From: Candidatus Manganitrophaceae bacterium
Lineage (GTDB): Bacteria > Nitrospirota > Nitrospiria > SBBL01 > Manganitrophaceae
NCBI GenBank assembly: GCA_016200325.1
Contig: JACQEZ010000013.1
Location: forward strand, 1-64,000
Direction: 5' to 3'
Length of the DNA: 64,000 bases
Part shown: piece after piece, positions 9,398-18,685 of the stretch
Numbering within the stretch: position 1 is the stretch's first letter
Layout of the letters: each line of letters starts with the position of its first letter
Made by a program: the position numbers and the translations under genes
The notes under the pieces: model-generated
What the model saw: only the letters and a program-made list of their open reading frames with translations
Told to the model about the DNA's origin: nothing
Database searches by the model: none

Positions 9398-10763
9398 GCA
9401 CCAAGTTTTGATTATCGACGATGAAAAGGTTCAAGCGGCGATTCTTCAGGAGATCCTCACCAGCGAAGGAATCGGCGTGACCGCTCTTTCCGATTCGGCC
9501 AAAGCGCTTGAGTTGGTCAAAGAGGTTGACTTTGATCTGGTCGTCACCGATTTGCGGATGCCCCGTATCGGCGGGCTGGAGCTGTTAAGAAGCATGAAGA
9601 CGCTGAAGCCTTCGCTCACGGTGATCGTCATGACCGCCTATGGAACGATCGAGACGGCGGTTCAAGCGATGCGCGAGGGGGCCTATGATTATGTGACGAA
9701 GCCCTTTTCCAAAGACGAATTTGTCATGACGGTCAAACGGGCCTTCAAGAGCATCGAGATGGAGAATGAGAACCGCTATTTGAAGGGGGAGCTCGGTTTA
9801 AAATACCAGGCGGGGAATATTCTGGGGAAGAGTCAAGCGATGCAGAATGTCCTCCGGATGGTCCGCCGGGTCTCTTCGGACGACAAAGCGACCATCCTCA
9901 TCACCGGCGAGACGGGGACCGGCAAGAGCGTCGTCGCCCGGACGATCCACTACAACAGCGCCCGGAAAGAGGAGCCTTTTGTCGAAGTCAACTGCGCGGC
10001 GATTCCGGAAGGGCTCTTAGAGAGTGAATTCTTCGGCCATGAGAAGGGGGCGTTCACCGGTGCGACCGCCCACCGGGTGGGGCGGTTTGAATTGGCCGAC
10101 CGGGGTACCCTCTTTCTCGACGAGGTGGCCGAGATGAATGGACAACTGCAGGGAAAATTCCTTCATGTCGTCGAAACCCGCGCCTTTGAGCGGGTCGGCG
10201 GGACCAAGACGGTCAAAGTCGACGTCCGCATTATCGCGGCGACCAACCGGGACCTTCAGGAAGAGGTCCGGACCGGCCGATTCCGAGGCGATCTTTTTTA
10301 TCGGCTCAATGTCATCCCGATCCATCTCCCACCGCTTCGAGAGCGGCTCGAGGACATTCCGATTCTGGTGGAGCACTTCTTGGAGAAGTTTCGGCAAGAA
10401 GGAAGACGGCATGTCCAAATCTCTCCGGAAGCGACGCAAAAGCTGATGGAATATGATTATCCCGGAAATGTACGGGAGCTCGAGAATCTCTTGGAGCGGG
10501 CGGTGATCCTTTGCGACGGCGGGATCATCAGTCCGGACGAGCTTTACCTGATGCCGAAAGAGAAGTCCGTTTCAGCCGAACCGTCGCCCCGGACCTTTAA
10601 GATGGTCGGCCGCCAGGCGATCGAGAATGCCGAGAAGGGGGTGATTCTGGAGGCGCTTCGAAGGCATCACTGGAATAAATCGCGCGTTGCGGAAGAGCTC
10701 CAGATAGACTATAAAACCCTCCGGTTGAAAATCAAGCGTTACGAAATCGACCGAGAATATTAG
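9390..10763 (+). CDS. Sigma54-dependent response regulator (NtrC/ZraR family)
   Basis: About 457 residues in three domains. The receiver (1-120) has phospho-acceptor Asp in VTDLRMP. The AAA+ domain (about 140-380) has Walker A GETGTGKS, the sigma54-contacting loop GAFTGA, and Walker B TLFLDE. A C-terminal Fis-type helix-turn-helix contains NKSRVAEELQI. The gene overlaps the kinase gene, and the kinase/regulator pair is followed by an RND operon. Activation of sigma54 RNA polymerase at 7773 and 10875 from the dyads at 7707 and 10788 is inferred. No rpoN gene is in the window. Confidence 0.93.
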   Translation: MSRHQVLIIDDEKVQAAILQEILTSEGIGVTALSDSAKALELVKEVDFDLVVTDLRMPRIGGLELLRSMKTLKPSLTVIVMTAYGTIETAVQAMREGAYDYVTKPFSKDEFVMTVKRAFKSIEMENENRYLKGELGLKYQAGNILGKSQAMQNVLRMVRRVSSDDKATILITGETGTGKSVVARTIHYNSARKEEPFVEVNCAAIPEGLLESEFFGHEKGAFTGATAHRVGRFELADRGTLFLDEVAEMNGQLQGKFLHVVETRAFERVGGTKTVKVDVRIIAATNRDLQEEVRTGRFRGDLFYRLNVIPIHLPPLRERLEDIPILVEHFLEKFRQEGRRHVQISPEATQKLMEYDYPGNVRELENLLERAVILCDGGIISPDELYLMPKEKSVSAEPSPRTFKMVGRQAIENAEKGVILEALRRHHWNKSRVAEELQIDYKTLRLKIKRYEIDREY

Positions 10764-10787
10764 GGGTAGGGGCTCCCCTTCCGATTT

Positions 10788-10805
10788 TCGGTGCTTTCCA
10801 CCCGA
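10788..10805 (+). promoter_or_regulatory. Dyad upstream of the efflux operon, candidate regulator site
   Basis: TCGGTG-CTTTCC-ACCCGA, centred about 104 bases upstream of the predicted start site. The right arm equals that of the 7707-7724 dyad and the spacer is also 6 bases; the left arm is imperfect. Confidence 0.45.
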
Positions 10806-10874
10806 ACCTACTTTGCCAACAGCAGATCTGCTTCGAAATTACGGCACTCGGCCACTCATTCCGTGAATCGAGGT

Positions 10875-10890
10875 CGGCATATCCCTTGCA
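10875..10890 (+). promoter_or_regulatory. Candidate sigma54 (-24/-12) promoter of the efflux operon
   Basis: CGGCATA-N4-TTGCA: GG at 10876-10877 and GC at 10888-10889 with the required 10 bases between them, and a perfect TTGCA -12 box. Predicted start is near 10901, about 19 bases before the first efflux gene ATG. Confidence 0.55.
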
Positions 10891-10919
10891 AACAGTTGCA
10901 CGATGTGGTCGTGAGAAAA

Positions 10920-12179
10920 ATGCCTTCCTATATACAGCAGGCCGTTTGTGCTTTCGTTGTCCTCTGGGTGCTCCTCTCGGGTGAGGGTCGGGGGTTCGCG
11001 GAGGCGCCGACGTTACGGCTCACGCTGGAGGATTCAATCCGGCTGGCCCGCGAACGGAACTTCGCCGTTGCAACCGCGCGCTTGAACATCGCCGCGAGTC
11101 GGGCCGACCGAATCAGCGCCGGGCTCCTTCCCAATCCCGTTCTGAGCCTGAACGATACTTTTGTTGATCTTCAAATGCCTCGCAACGGCTCGCAGGTGAC
11201 GGCCCGGATCGACCAGCCGATTGAGACCTTCGGGAAGCGAAGGTATCGGATCGAAGCCTCCGAACGTGCGGTCGAGTCGTCCGACTTTCAACACCGCCAT
11301 CAGGTTCGGCAGCTCACACTGGAGGTGGAGACCACCTTCTATCGGATCTTGATGCTGCAGAAAAATCTCCGCCTGGCTGAAGGGAGCGCGGAGCGCTTTG
11401 CAGAGATCCTCCGGGTGAATACGCTCCGTTATCGGAAAGGAGATATTTCGGAGGCCGAGCTGATCAAGATCCGGCTGCAACAGCTCGATTACCAGAACGA
11501 CATTCTCTCGGTCCGGTCGGAAATTCAGGAGCAGGAGAAGAAGTTAAAGGAGCTTCTGGTCCTCGATCCCTCCGCTCCGGTCGAACTGGCCGGGGAGCTG
11601 GAATATCAGGAGCGGAGGGTCGATTTAGAGAACCTTAAAAAAGAGGCGGTCCTGTCACGGCCCGATATGCAGGAAGTGGAAAGCGAATTGCGGCGGGTGG
11701 AGAGCGAAGCGAGGCTGGCGCGGGCGATGCGTTATCCGAATGTGTCGGTGGGGATGGAATACGATACCGTCGGTCCCGATTATCACGGCATGGTGGGGGC
11801 CGGGTTGAGCGTTTCGCTCCCTCTTTTTGATCGAAACCAAGGGGAGGTTCGAAAGGCCAATGTCCGGGTCGAGACAACGAGACTCTCCCGGCAAGAAAAG
11901 GAACATCAAATTCTCCTCGATGCGGAGTACGCTTATCGCGATTTTCTTCAGAAGCGCCTTCAGGTCCTCTTCTTCGAATCGCAGGTCCTTCGCGATGCCG
12001 CCTCTTCGAGGGAGATTGCCGAGCGGGCCTACACGAAGGGGGGGGCGAGCCTCCTGGACCTCTTCGACTCGGAGCGAACGTATAACACCACGCAGCGAAA
12101 TTATCACGAAGCGCTCTTCCAATATCAAATCAGCCTCTTTCAACTCGATTTTGTTTCTGGGAAGGAGATTCTTCGATGA
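10920..12179 (+). CDS. TolC-family outer-membrane efflux protein (CzcC/CusC-like)
   Basis: About 419 residues. A signal peptide occupies about residues 1-27, followed by two outer-membrane efflux repeats rich in coiled coil; the second ends with a SLLDLFDSERTYNTTQ segment typical of CzcC. It should form the outer-membrane channel of a tripartite metal pump with the next two genes. ATG 10920 fits the signal peptide; GTG 10911 is an alternative. Its stop overlaps the adaptor ATG by four bases. Confidence 0.88.
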   Translation: MPSYIQQAVCAFVVLWVLLSGEGRGFAEAPTLRLTLEDSIRLARERNFAVATARLNIAASRADRISAGLLPNPVLSLNDTFVDLQMPRNGSQVTARIDQPIETFGKRRYRIEASERAVESSDFQHRHQVRQLTLEVETTFYRILMLQKNLRLAEGSAERFAEILRVNTLRYRKGDISEAELIKIRLQQLDYQNDILSVRSEIQEQEKKLKELLVLDPSAPVELAGELEYQERRVDLENLKKEAVLSRPDMQEVESELRRVESEARLARAMRYPNVSVGMEYDTVGPDYHGMVGAGLSVSLPLFDRNQGEVRKANVRVETTRLSRQEKEHQILLDAEYAYRDFLQKRLQVLFFESQVLRDAASSREIAERAYTKGGASLLDLFDSERTYNTTQRNYHEALFQYQISLFQLDFVSGKEILR

Positions 12180-13342
12180 AGCGAAATGATCTTGTTATCC
12201 TGTCGGTTTTCCTCGGAGCGCTCCTCTTGCTCTTTTTGCTCTCCTCGTGCGGCCGAACCCCGGCAAGCACCGCTGCCGGCGAAGAGCTTCCCGTGGAGGA
12301 GAAGAAGCCGCCCAAATTGACCGAGAGCGCCGCCAAAGGGGTGATGATCCGAGAGGTGGTCTCCCGGCCGGGCCGGATGGAGATTCTCGTCTCCGGAAAA
12401 ATTCAATATAAAGAAGATCGGGTCAGCAAGGTCTCTTCTCCGGTATCCGGCCGGGCGTCCCGGATCGTCGCAAAATTAGGAGATCGGGTCTCCGAGGGGG
12501 CCCCGCTGATCGTTATCGAAAGTCCGGATGCGGTCTCGGCCTACTCCGATTTCCTTCGAGCCCGTTCCGACCTCGCCTTTTCGGAAAGGGGTTTTCATCT
12601 GGCCGAAGATCTCTTCGAGACCAAGGCGATCTCTCAGAAAGATCTGCAGCAGGCGAAGAACGATTATCTCAAGGCGCAGACCGAGCTCAACCGCGCCAAA
12701 TCGCGCCTCGTGATGTTTTCGCTCGATCCGGAGCGAATTGCAGAGAGCGGCAATCCCTCGGCGCAGGCGCTCTTTGAGTTGAAGGCGCCGATCTCCGGCG
12801 TCATCGTAGAGAAAAATATCACGCGGGGCCAGGCGGTCGGGACCGATCCGGCACAGATCCTCTTTACCGTCGCCGATCTTTCCACTGTCGACTTTGTCGG
12901 CCAGATTTTTGAGAAAGATGTCGCGCGGATCGCCCTCAACGCGGAGGTGGCTGTGACGGTCGACGCTTATCCGAACGAGCGGTTTATCGGAAAAGTCCGA
13001 TATATCGGCGATCAGGTCGACCCCGCCACCCGAACCATTCAGGTCCGAGGAGAGGTTCCGAATCCGGGCGGACGCTTGAAGCCGGAGATGTTTGCGCGGA
13101 TCGCTGTTCAGGCCGCCTCCGCGGAGAAGATCGTGACCGTCCCCTTCAGCGCCGTTGTGGAGGAGGGGGGCAAAAGCTATGTGTTTCGGGTGGCCGCCGA
13201 TCAGACGTTCGATCGCAAAGCGGTCACCCTCGGTCCGCAATGGGGCTCTGAAGTTCAGATATTGGAAGGGTTGAAGAGCGGTGATCGGGTGGTCATCAAC
13301 GGGGTGTTGCTATTGAAAGCAGCCTTCGACGCCGGCTCTTGA
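12176..13342 (+). CDS. RND periplasmic adaptor lipoprotein (CzcB/CusB-like)
   Basis: A 388-residue membrane-fusion protein. The N-terminus ends in a lipobox (LSSC), so it is probably lipid-anchored in the inner membrane facing the periplasm. The biotinyl-lipoyl halves (GDRVSEGAPL; LKAPISGVIVEKNI) flank an alpha-hairpin, then come beta-barrel and membrane-proximal domains (RVAADQTFDRKAVTLG). It bridges the RND pump and the TolC-like channel. It lacks the Met-rich metal motif of classical CusB. Confidence 0.9.
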   Translation: MKRNDLVILSVFLGALLLLFLLSSCGRTPASTAAGEELPVEEKKPPKLTESAAKGVMIREVVSRPGRMEILVSGKIQYKEDRVSKVSSPVSGRASRIVAKLGDRVSEGAPLIVIESPDAVSAYSDFLRARSDLAFSERGFHLAEDLFETKAISQKDLQQAKNDYLKAQTELNRAKSRLVMFSLDPERIAESGNPSAQALFELKAPISGVIVEKNITRGQAVGTDPAQILFTVADLSTVDFVGQIFEKDVARIALNAEVAVTVDAYPNERFIGKVRYIGDQVDPATRTIQVRGEVPNPGGRLKPEMFARIAVQAASAEKIVTVPFSAVVEEGGKSYVFRVAADQTFDRKAVTLGPQWGSEVQILEGLKSGDRVVINGVLLLKAAFDAGS

Positions 13343-13393
13343 GCCGGTGAGCAATCTCAGTATCGACCGCAGTCCATCTGGAGAAAAATAGGT

Positions 13394-16300
13394 TTGGTCA
13401 GACGGATTATTCAATTTGCATTGCAACAGCCGCTCTTGATGGCTTTGTTGACCGTCTCTTTTATCGCAGCGGGGATCCTGGCGTTTCGGTCCCTTCCGAT
13501 CGAGGCCTTCCCCGACGTCACCGACGTTCAGGTGACGGTCATCACCCTCTTTCCGGGCCATGCGCCGGAGGAGGTGGAGAAGCAGATTACGGTTCCGCTG
13601 GAGACCGGACTGAGCGGTCTCCCTCACTCCGTTAAGATGTTCTCGCATACCCAATTCGGTCTCTCTTACATTATCCTGACCTTCGATGATCAGGTTACCG
13701 ATTATTTCGCCCGGCAGCAGGTGCTGGAACGGCTTCAAGGGGCCGACCTCCCCCCCGGCGTCCAGCCGGGTCTGGCCCCCCTCTCCACCCCCATCGGGGA
13801 GATCTACCGATATCGGGTAAAAGGGGAGAATGCTTCTGCGACCGAGCTCAGGTCGATTCAGGACTGGGTGATCACCCGCCACTTGAAGATGATCCCCGGC
13901 GTCGCCGATGTCGTGAGCCTCGGCGGGTTTATCAAACAATATGAAGTCGAGCTCGATCCGCTTCGGATGAAGGCCTACCACGTTTCGCTGCAGCAGGTCT
14001 ATGCCGCCCTCGGTCAAGGGAACAGCAACGGCGGAGGAAACTATCTGGAGCAGGGAGAGCAGCAGTTTTTGATCCGCGGGATCGGTCTGCTCCGATCGAG
14101 CGAGGACATCGGAAATGTTCTGGTGGCGGAGCACGACGGCACCCCGCTGTTCATCCGGGACCTTGCACGAATTCGTGTCGGTGCGGTTCCCCGCCAGGGG
14201 ATCGTCGGCCAGGATCAAGAGGACGATATCGTCACCGGGATCGTGGTGATGCGAAAAGGGGAGAATCCCTCCGAGGTCCTTGCCGACGTAAAAAATAAAA
14301 TGGAGACGCTCAACCGGTCGATCCTTCCCAAAGGGGTTCAGATCGTCTCCTTTTATGATCGAAGCTGGCTGATCAATACAACGCTGAAGACCGTCTTTAA
14401 AAATTTGATCGAGGGCGCCGTTCTGGTAACGATCGTTCTCTTCCTCTTCCTCGGCCGTTTCAGGCCAGCGCTGATCGTCGCGGCGATGATTCCCCTTGCA
14501 TTACTTGCGACCTTTATCGGCCTGAGGTTAAGGGGGATACCGGCCAATCTGCTCTCCCTTGGAGCGATGGATTTCGGGATCATCGTCGACGGCGCGGTGA
14601 TCGTGGTAGAGAATATCTTCAGCGCCCTCTCCCACCAGACGGGAAATCGAGACCGGGATTCGGCACGCGCCGCGGTACTGGAGGCGACCGCGCAGGTCGG
14701 ACGACCTACTTTCTTCTCGATGGTCATCATCATCCTAGCGCATCTGCCGATCTTTACCCTTCAGCGGCAAGAGGGACGGATTTTTGCGCCGATGGCCTAC
14801 ACCATTATTTCGGCATTGGTCGGATCCCTTCTCTTCTCCCTCACCCTCGTTCCGCTCCTTTCATTTTTTCTGCTTCGCGCGGGGGAGGCGGAAAAAGAGA
14901 ACTTGCTTCTCCGGACCTGCAAGCGGATCTACCGGCCGTTATTGACCTCGGCATTGCGCCATAAAAAAGCGGTCCTTGGCGTTGCCATTGGAATGTTGGT
15001 GATCAGTCTGCTCTGCGTGCCGCGACTCGGGAGCGAATTTCTTCCGGAATTAAATGAGGGGACCCTCTGGGTCAATGTCAATCTTCCCCCCGGCATTTCA
15101 GTCACTGAAGTATCGCGGGTCTGCGCCTTGATCCGTGAGACGATCCGAAAGGTGCCGGAGGTGAAGACGGTCATCTCAAAAGCGGGCCGGCCTGAGGATG
15201 GAACCGATCCGAAATTAATCAACATGGCCGAGTTCTTCGTCGATGTAAAACCGCCGGCGGAATGGCGGGCGGGGATGACAAAAGAAAGCATCATTTCCGA
15301 GATCGAGCAATCGATGAAACCGTTGCCCGGAATCGAGCCGAGTTTCTCTCAGCCCATCCGCGACAATATCTTGGAGAGCATTTCACAAATCGACGGGCAG
15401 ATCATCATCAAGGTTTTCAGCCAAGAGAGAGAAGGACTGCAAGAGAAAGCACAAGAGGTCCTGCGGACGGTCGCCGGCGTGCGAGGGGTGGCGCGCGCCT
15501 TCATCGACCGGGCCGGCCAGATACCTCAATTGCAGATCGAGGTTGATCGGGCGCGGGCCGGCCGCTATGGGCTGAACGTCTCCGAGTTCCAGGACTTTAT
15601 CGAAACGGCGCTCGGCGGACGGGTCGCCACGGAAATCTGGGAAGGCGAGCGGCGCTTCGGGGTCGTCGTCCGGCTCCCTGAGGAGGGCCGCAGCAATGTC
15701 GAAGCGGTCCGCAACCTCCTAATCGACACCCCCAACGGGCTACGCATCCCGCTCGATCAAGTCGCCACGATCCATGTGGAGCGGGGAAGCATGAACATCA
15801 GCCGGGAATCGGGAACACGGGTGGCGGCGGTCGGCATCTTCATCCGAAACAGGGATATGGGGAGTGTCGTTCAGGAGATGCAGGAGCGGGTCGGACGGCT
15901 TTCTTTCCCCCCCGGTTATTGGTTGACCTGGGGGGGAGAATTCGAGAATCAGCAGCGGGCGATGGCGCGCCTTCGGGTGATCGTTCCGGTCAGCATTTTT
16001 TTAATTTTTGTGCTATTATTCAATGCTTTTAAATCGGCCAAACATGCATTGTTGATTCTGTTGAACGTTCCGTTTGCCCTCATCGGCGGCATCTTCGCCC
16101 TGCTAATCACCGGCATTCCGCTCAGCGTGTCGGCGGCGGTCGGCTTCATCGCGCTCTTCGGTCAAGCGGTTCTCAACGGGGTGGTCATGGTCAGCTATTT
16201 TAACGAGCAGCGGCGTCCCGGGGAGAGCCGGTTCGAGACGGTGGTGCGCGGGGCCCTCGATCGCCTTCGGACCGTCTTGATGACGGCATTGCTTGCGATG

Positions 16301-16519
16301 TTGGGGCTCCTGCCGATGGCCCTCTCTCACGGGATCGGGTCGGAGGTGCAGAAGCCGTTGGCGGTGGTCATTATCGGCGGACTCCTTTCGGCGACGCTGT
16401 TGACATTAATTGTTCTCCCTGTGTTATATTTGCTGGTCGAACGGGAAAAGGGGACGCCGCGCCTGGAGGAACAGCGGGCCGATGCGGCGGTGGAACCGGA
16501 GCGGGTGAAGGTTCATTGA
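13394..16519 (+). CDS. Heavy-metal RND efflux transporter (CzcA/CusA family)
   Basis: A 1041-residue proton-driven pump with 12 predicted membrane helices and two large periplasmic loops. The TM4 signature DFGIIVDGAVIVVEN has the Asp-x5-Asp-x6-Glu arrangement that marks divalent-metal CzcA-type pumps; the substrate (Zn/Co/Cd/Ni versus Cu/Ag) cannot be settled by eye. The start is TTG 13394 after GGAGAAAAATAGG, about 50 bases beyond the adaptor gene. It is the last gene of the operon controlled by the candidate promoter at 10875. Confidence 0.93.
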   Translation: MVRRIIQFALQQPLLMALLTVSFIAAGILAFRSLPIEAFPDVTDVQVTVITLFPGHAPEEVEKQITVPLETGLSGLPHSVKMFSHTQFGLSYIILTFDDQVTDYFARQQVLERLQGADLPPGVQPGLAPLSTPIGEIYRYRVKGENASATELRSIQDWVITRHLKMIPGVADVVSLGGFIKQYEVELDPLRMKAYHVSLQQVYAALGQGNSNGGGNYLEQGEQQFLIRGIGLLRSSEDIGNVLVAEHDGTPLFIRDLARIRVGAVPRQGIVGQDQEDDIVTGIVVMRKGENPSEVLADVKNKMETLNRSILPKGVQIVSFYDRSWLINTTLKTVFKNLIEGAVLVTIVLFLFLGRFRPALIVAAMIPLALLATFIGLRLRGIPANLLSLGAMDFGIIVDGAVIVVENIFSALSHQTGNRDRDSARAAVLEATAQVGRPTFFSMVIIILAHLPIFTLQRQEGRIFAPMAYTIISALVGSLLFSLTLVPLLSFFLLRAGEAEKENLLLRTCKRIYRPLLTSALRHKKAVLGVAIGMLVISLLCVPRLGSEFLPELNEGTLWVNVNLPPGISVTEVSRVCALIRETIRKVPEVKTVISKAGRPEDGTDPKLINMAEFFVDVKPPAEWRAGMTKESIISEIEQSMKPLPGIEPSFSQPIRDNILESISQIDGQIIIKVFSQEREGLQEKAQEVLRTVAGVRGVARAFIDRAGQIPQLQIEVDRARAGRYGLNVSEFQDFIETALGGRVATEIWEGERRFGVVVRLPEEGRSNVEAVRNLLIDTPNGLRIPLDQVATIHVERGSMNISRESGTRVAAVGIFIRNRDMGSVVQEMQERVGRLSFPPGYWLTWGGEFENQQRAMARLRVIVPVSIFLIFVLLFNAFKSAKHALLILLNVPFALIGGIFALLITGIPLSVSAAVGFIALFGQAVLNGVVMVSYFNEQRRPGESRFETVVRGALDRLRTVLMTALLAMLGLLPMALSHGIGSEVQKPLAVVIIGGLLSATLLTLIVLPVLYLLVEREKGTPRLEEQRADAAVEPERVKVH

Positions 16520-16619
16520 CGGGATGGTTTTTGCGGCGAAACGCTGCGCCCTAATGACCGATCTCGATTGACTTATTTCGTTGACTCACATTCATTGGAC
16601 CACCGGGGAAGGGATCAGG

Positions 16620-17276
16620 ATGCTGCATTGCTTCTGTGATTTTGATGGAACAATCACGGTTCGGGATACGACCGATGCGGTGCTCGAGCAATTCGCCGAT
16701 CCGAAATATTTGGAATGGGAGCAGAAGTGGGAGGCGGGGGAGATCTCCGCGCGAGAGTGCATGGCGCAGCAAGTCCGATTGATTCGGGCGACACCGGAAG
16801 CGGTTCGCGCTTTTGTTCGGGAGATCCCGGTCGATCCGGGAATCCATGCGTTGGTCCAATCGTGCCGCCTCCTGGGAGGAACGTTCACGATTGTGAGCGA
16901 CGGGATCGATTTTCTCATGGAGGAGATCTTGCGCGTCCACCGTCTCGATTCGCTGCCGCACTATGCGAACCATCTTCGTTGGGAACAGCCGATGCAGCAA
17001 GTGCTGACCTTCCCTCACGGAAAAGACGACTGCCGGGGGGGCTGCGGACTCTGCAAATGCGCTCAGATGGATCAGCATGCCGGCGCGGAGGGCGCGGAGA
17101 GGTGGACGGTCTATGTCGGCGACGGCCTCTCCGACCGCTGCGTCGTCCATGAGGCCGATCAGGTTTTCGCAAAAGGGAAGCTGCATACGTATTGCTCCGA
17201 GAAGGGGATTATTCATACCGAGTTCGAGTCGCTCAGCGAGGTGGCGGCGGCGCTGGCCCAGACCGCCCGCGTATAA
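16620..17276 (+). CDS. HAD-IB phosphatase (MtnX-like)
   Basis: About 218 residues. HAD motif I is DFDGT, motif II lies in TIVSDGIDF, and motif III/IV is GDGLSDRC. The closest family I recognise is MtnX-like / phosphoserine-phosphatase-like subclass IB. An internal segment contains clustered cysteines (CRGGCGLCKC), a C-x3-C-x2-C-x-C pattern suggesting a bound metal. It is the first gene of a tight same-strand cluster running to 24391, so it probably acts on a phosphorylated intermediate of that pathway rather than in methionine salvage; no other methionine-salvage gene is nearby. ATG 16620 is chosen over a TTG at 16581 because the conserved fold starts at once. Confidence 0.75.
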   Translation: MLHCFCDFDGTITVRDTTDAVLEQFADPKYLEWEQKWEAGEISARECMAQQVRLIRATPEAVRAFVREIPVDPGIHALVQSCRLLGGTFTIVSDGIDFLMEEILRVHRLDSLPHYANHLRWEQPMQQVLTFPHGKDDCRGGCGLCKCAQMDQHAGAEGAERWTVYVGDGLSDRCVVHEADQVFAKGKLHTYCSEKGIIHTEFESLSEVAAALAQTARV

Positions 17277-17308
17277 AAGCGCGTATATAAAGAAGGAAAG
17301 GGGAGATT

Positions 17309-18685
17309 GTGGGGAACCATTCGGAAGAGGAATTAAGACGTCTGGAGGAAAAATATTGCTCCTACGGCGACACGGTTCATTACGCCGCGACGCCGAAGTT
17401 TTTCAAGTCGGCCGAGGGAAGCTTCCTCTACGACCGGGAGTCGCATCCGTATCTCGATCTGCAGATGTGGTACTCCGCGGTGAACTTCGGATACCGGAAT
17501 AAGGCGATCGCCGATTCGTTAAAGCAGCAGATCGATACCCTTCCCCAGCTCGCCTGTCAGTATCTTCATGAGGAGAAGGTCCTTCTGGCCGAGGAGCTGG
17601 CCGAAGAGTGCGCGAGGGCGTTCGGCATGGAGGGGCGAATTCAGTTTAACGTCGGCGGCTCTCAGGCGGTCGAAGATTCGATGAAGTTGGTCCGGAATGC
17701 CACTGGGAAGAGCCTCTTCATGGCGTTCATGGGAGGGTATCACGGCCGGACGCTGGGGGCGTCGGAGATCACCTCCAGCTATCGATATCGACGGCGGTAC
17801 GGCCATTTTTCAAACCGCGCCCATTTCGTCCCCTTCCCTTATTGTTTCCGGTGTCCCTATGGGAAAACGTTGGACAGCTGCGACTATTATTGTGTTCAGC
17901 AGTTCGAGCGGCTCTTCGACAGCGAGTACCATTCTTTCTGGGATGCCAAAGCGCAGGAGCCCGAGTTCGTCGCCTTCTACGTCGAGGCGGTGCAGGGGAC
18001 CGGCGGGTATGTGATTCCACCCCCCGAATACTTTCCCCGGTTGCAGAAAATCCTCAATGAGCGTAAGATTCTCCTCGTGGACGACGAGATCCAGATGGGT
18101 TTTTTCCGGACCGGAAAGTTTTGGGCGATCGAGCACTTCGGCGTCAAGCCGAACATCGTCGTGTTCGGAAAAGCGATGACCAACGGCATGAACCCGATCT
18201 CCGGTGTCTGGGCCGAAGAGAAGCTGATCTCCCCGGAGCGGTTTCCTCCCGGCTCGACCCATTCGACCTTCGCCTCCAACCCGCTCGGCACGACCGCGGC
18301 CTTGGCGACGATGGAGTGGATCCGGGCGCAGGATTATGAGAAGACGGTTCGGGAGAAGGGGGCTCATTTCCTCGCGCGCCTTCGGGAGTTGAAGGAGCGT
18401 CATCAGACGATCGGCGATGTCGATGGGCTGGGACTCGCCCTGCGGATCGAAGTCACACAGCCGGATCGGTATACTCCGAACCGGTCGCTGACCGATCGCA
18501 TTTTCGAGGCCGGCATGGAAGGGGGAATTCCAACCTCCCTGGGACCGATCGGTTTGGTCCTCGATGTCGGCGGCTATTATAAGAATGTCCTGACCCTCGC
18601 CCCTTCCCTCGAAATCAGCTATGAGGAGATCGATTTGGCGTTTGAAGCGCTCGACTACCTTTTTAAGAAATATTCGGCGGAGTGA
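17309..18685 (+). CDS. Class III PLP-dependent aminotransferase
   Basis: A 458-residue fold-type I aminotransferase of the acetylornithine/4-aminobutyrate/diaminobutyrate group. The PLP phosphate loop is GGSQAVED, LLVDDEIQMGFFRTG carries the cofactor Asp, and the Schiff-base Lys is in VFGKAMTNG. An unusual Cys-containing insert (CFRCPYGKTLDSCDYYC) sits between residues 175 and 200. Class III enzymes typically transfer an omega-amino group. GTG 17309 is preceded by AAGGAAAGGGGAG. It overlaps the downstream hydrolase gene start, indicating a translationally coupled operon. Confidence 0.85.
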   Translation: MGNHSEEELRRLEEKYCSYGDTVHYAATPKFFKSAEGSFLYDRESHPYLDLQMWYSAVNFGYRNKAIADSLKQQIDTLPQLACQYLHEEKVLLAEELAEECARAFGMEGRIQFNVGGSQAVEDSMKLVRNATGKSLFMAFMGGYHGRTLGASEITSSYRYRRRYGHFSNRAHFVPFPYCFRCPYGKTLDSCDYYCVQQFERLFDSEYHSFWDAKAQEPEFVAFYVEAVQGTGGYVIPPPEYFPRLQKILNERKILLVDDEIQMGFFRTGKFWAIEHFGVKPNIVVFGKAMTNGMNPISGVWAEEKLISPERFPPGSTHSTFASNPLGTTAALATMEWIRAQDYEKTVREKGAHFLARLRELKERHQTIGDVDGLGLALRIEVTQPDRYTPNRSLTDRIFEAGMEGGIPTSLGPIGLVLDVGGYYKNVLTLAPSLEISYEEIDLAFEALDYLFKKYSAE

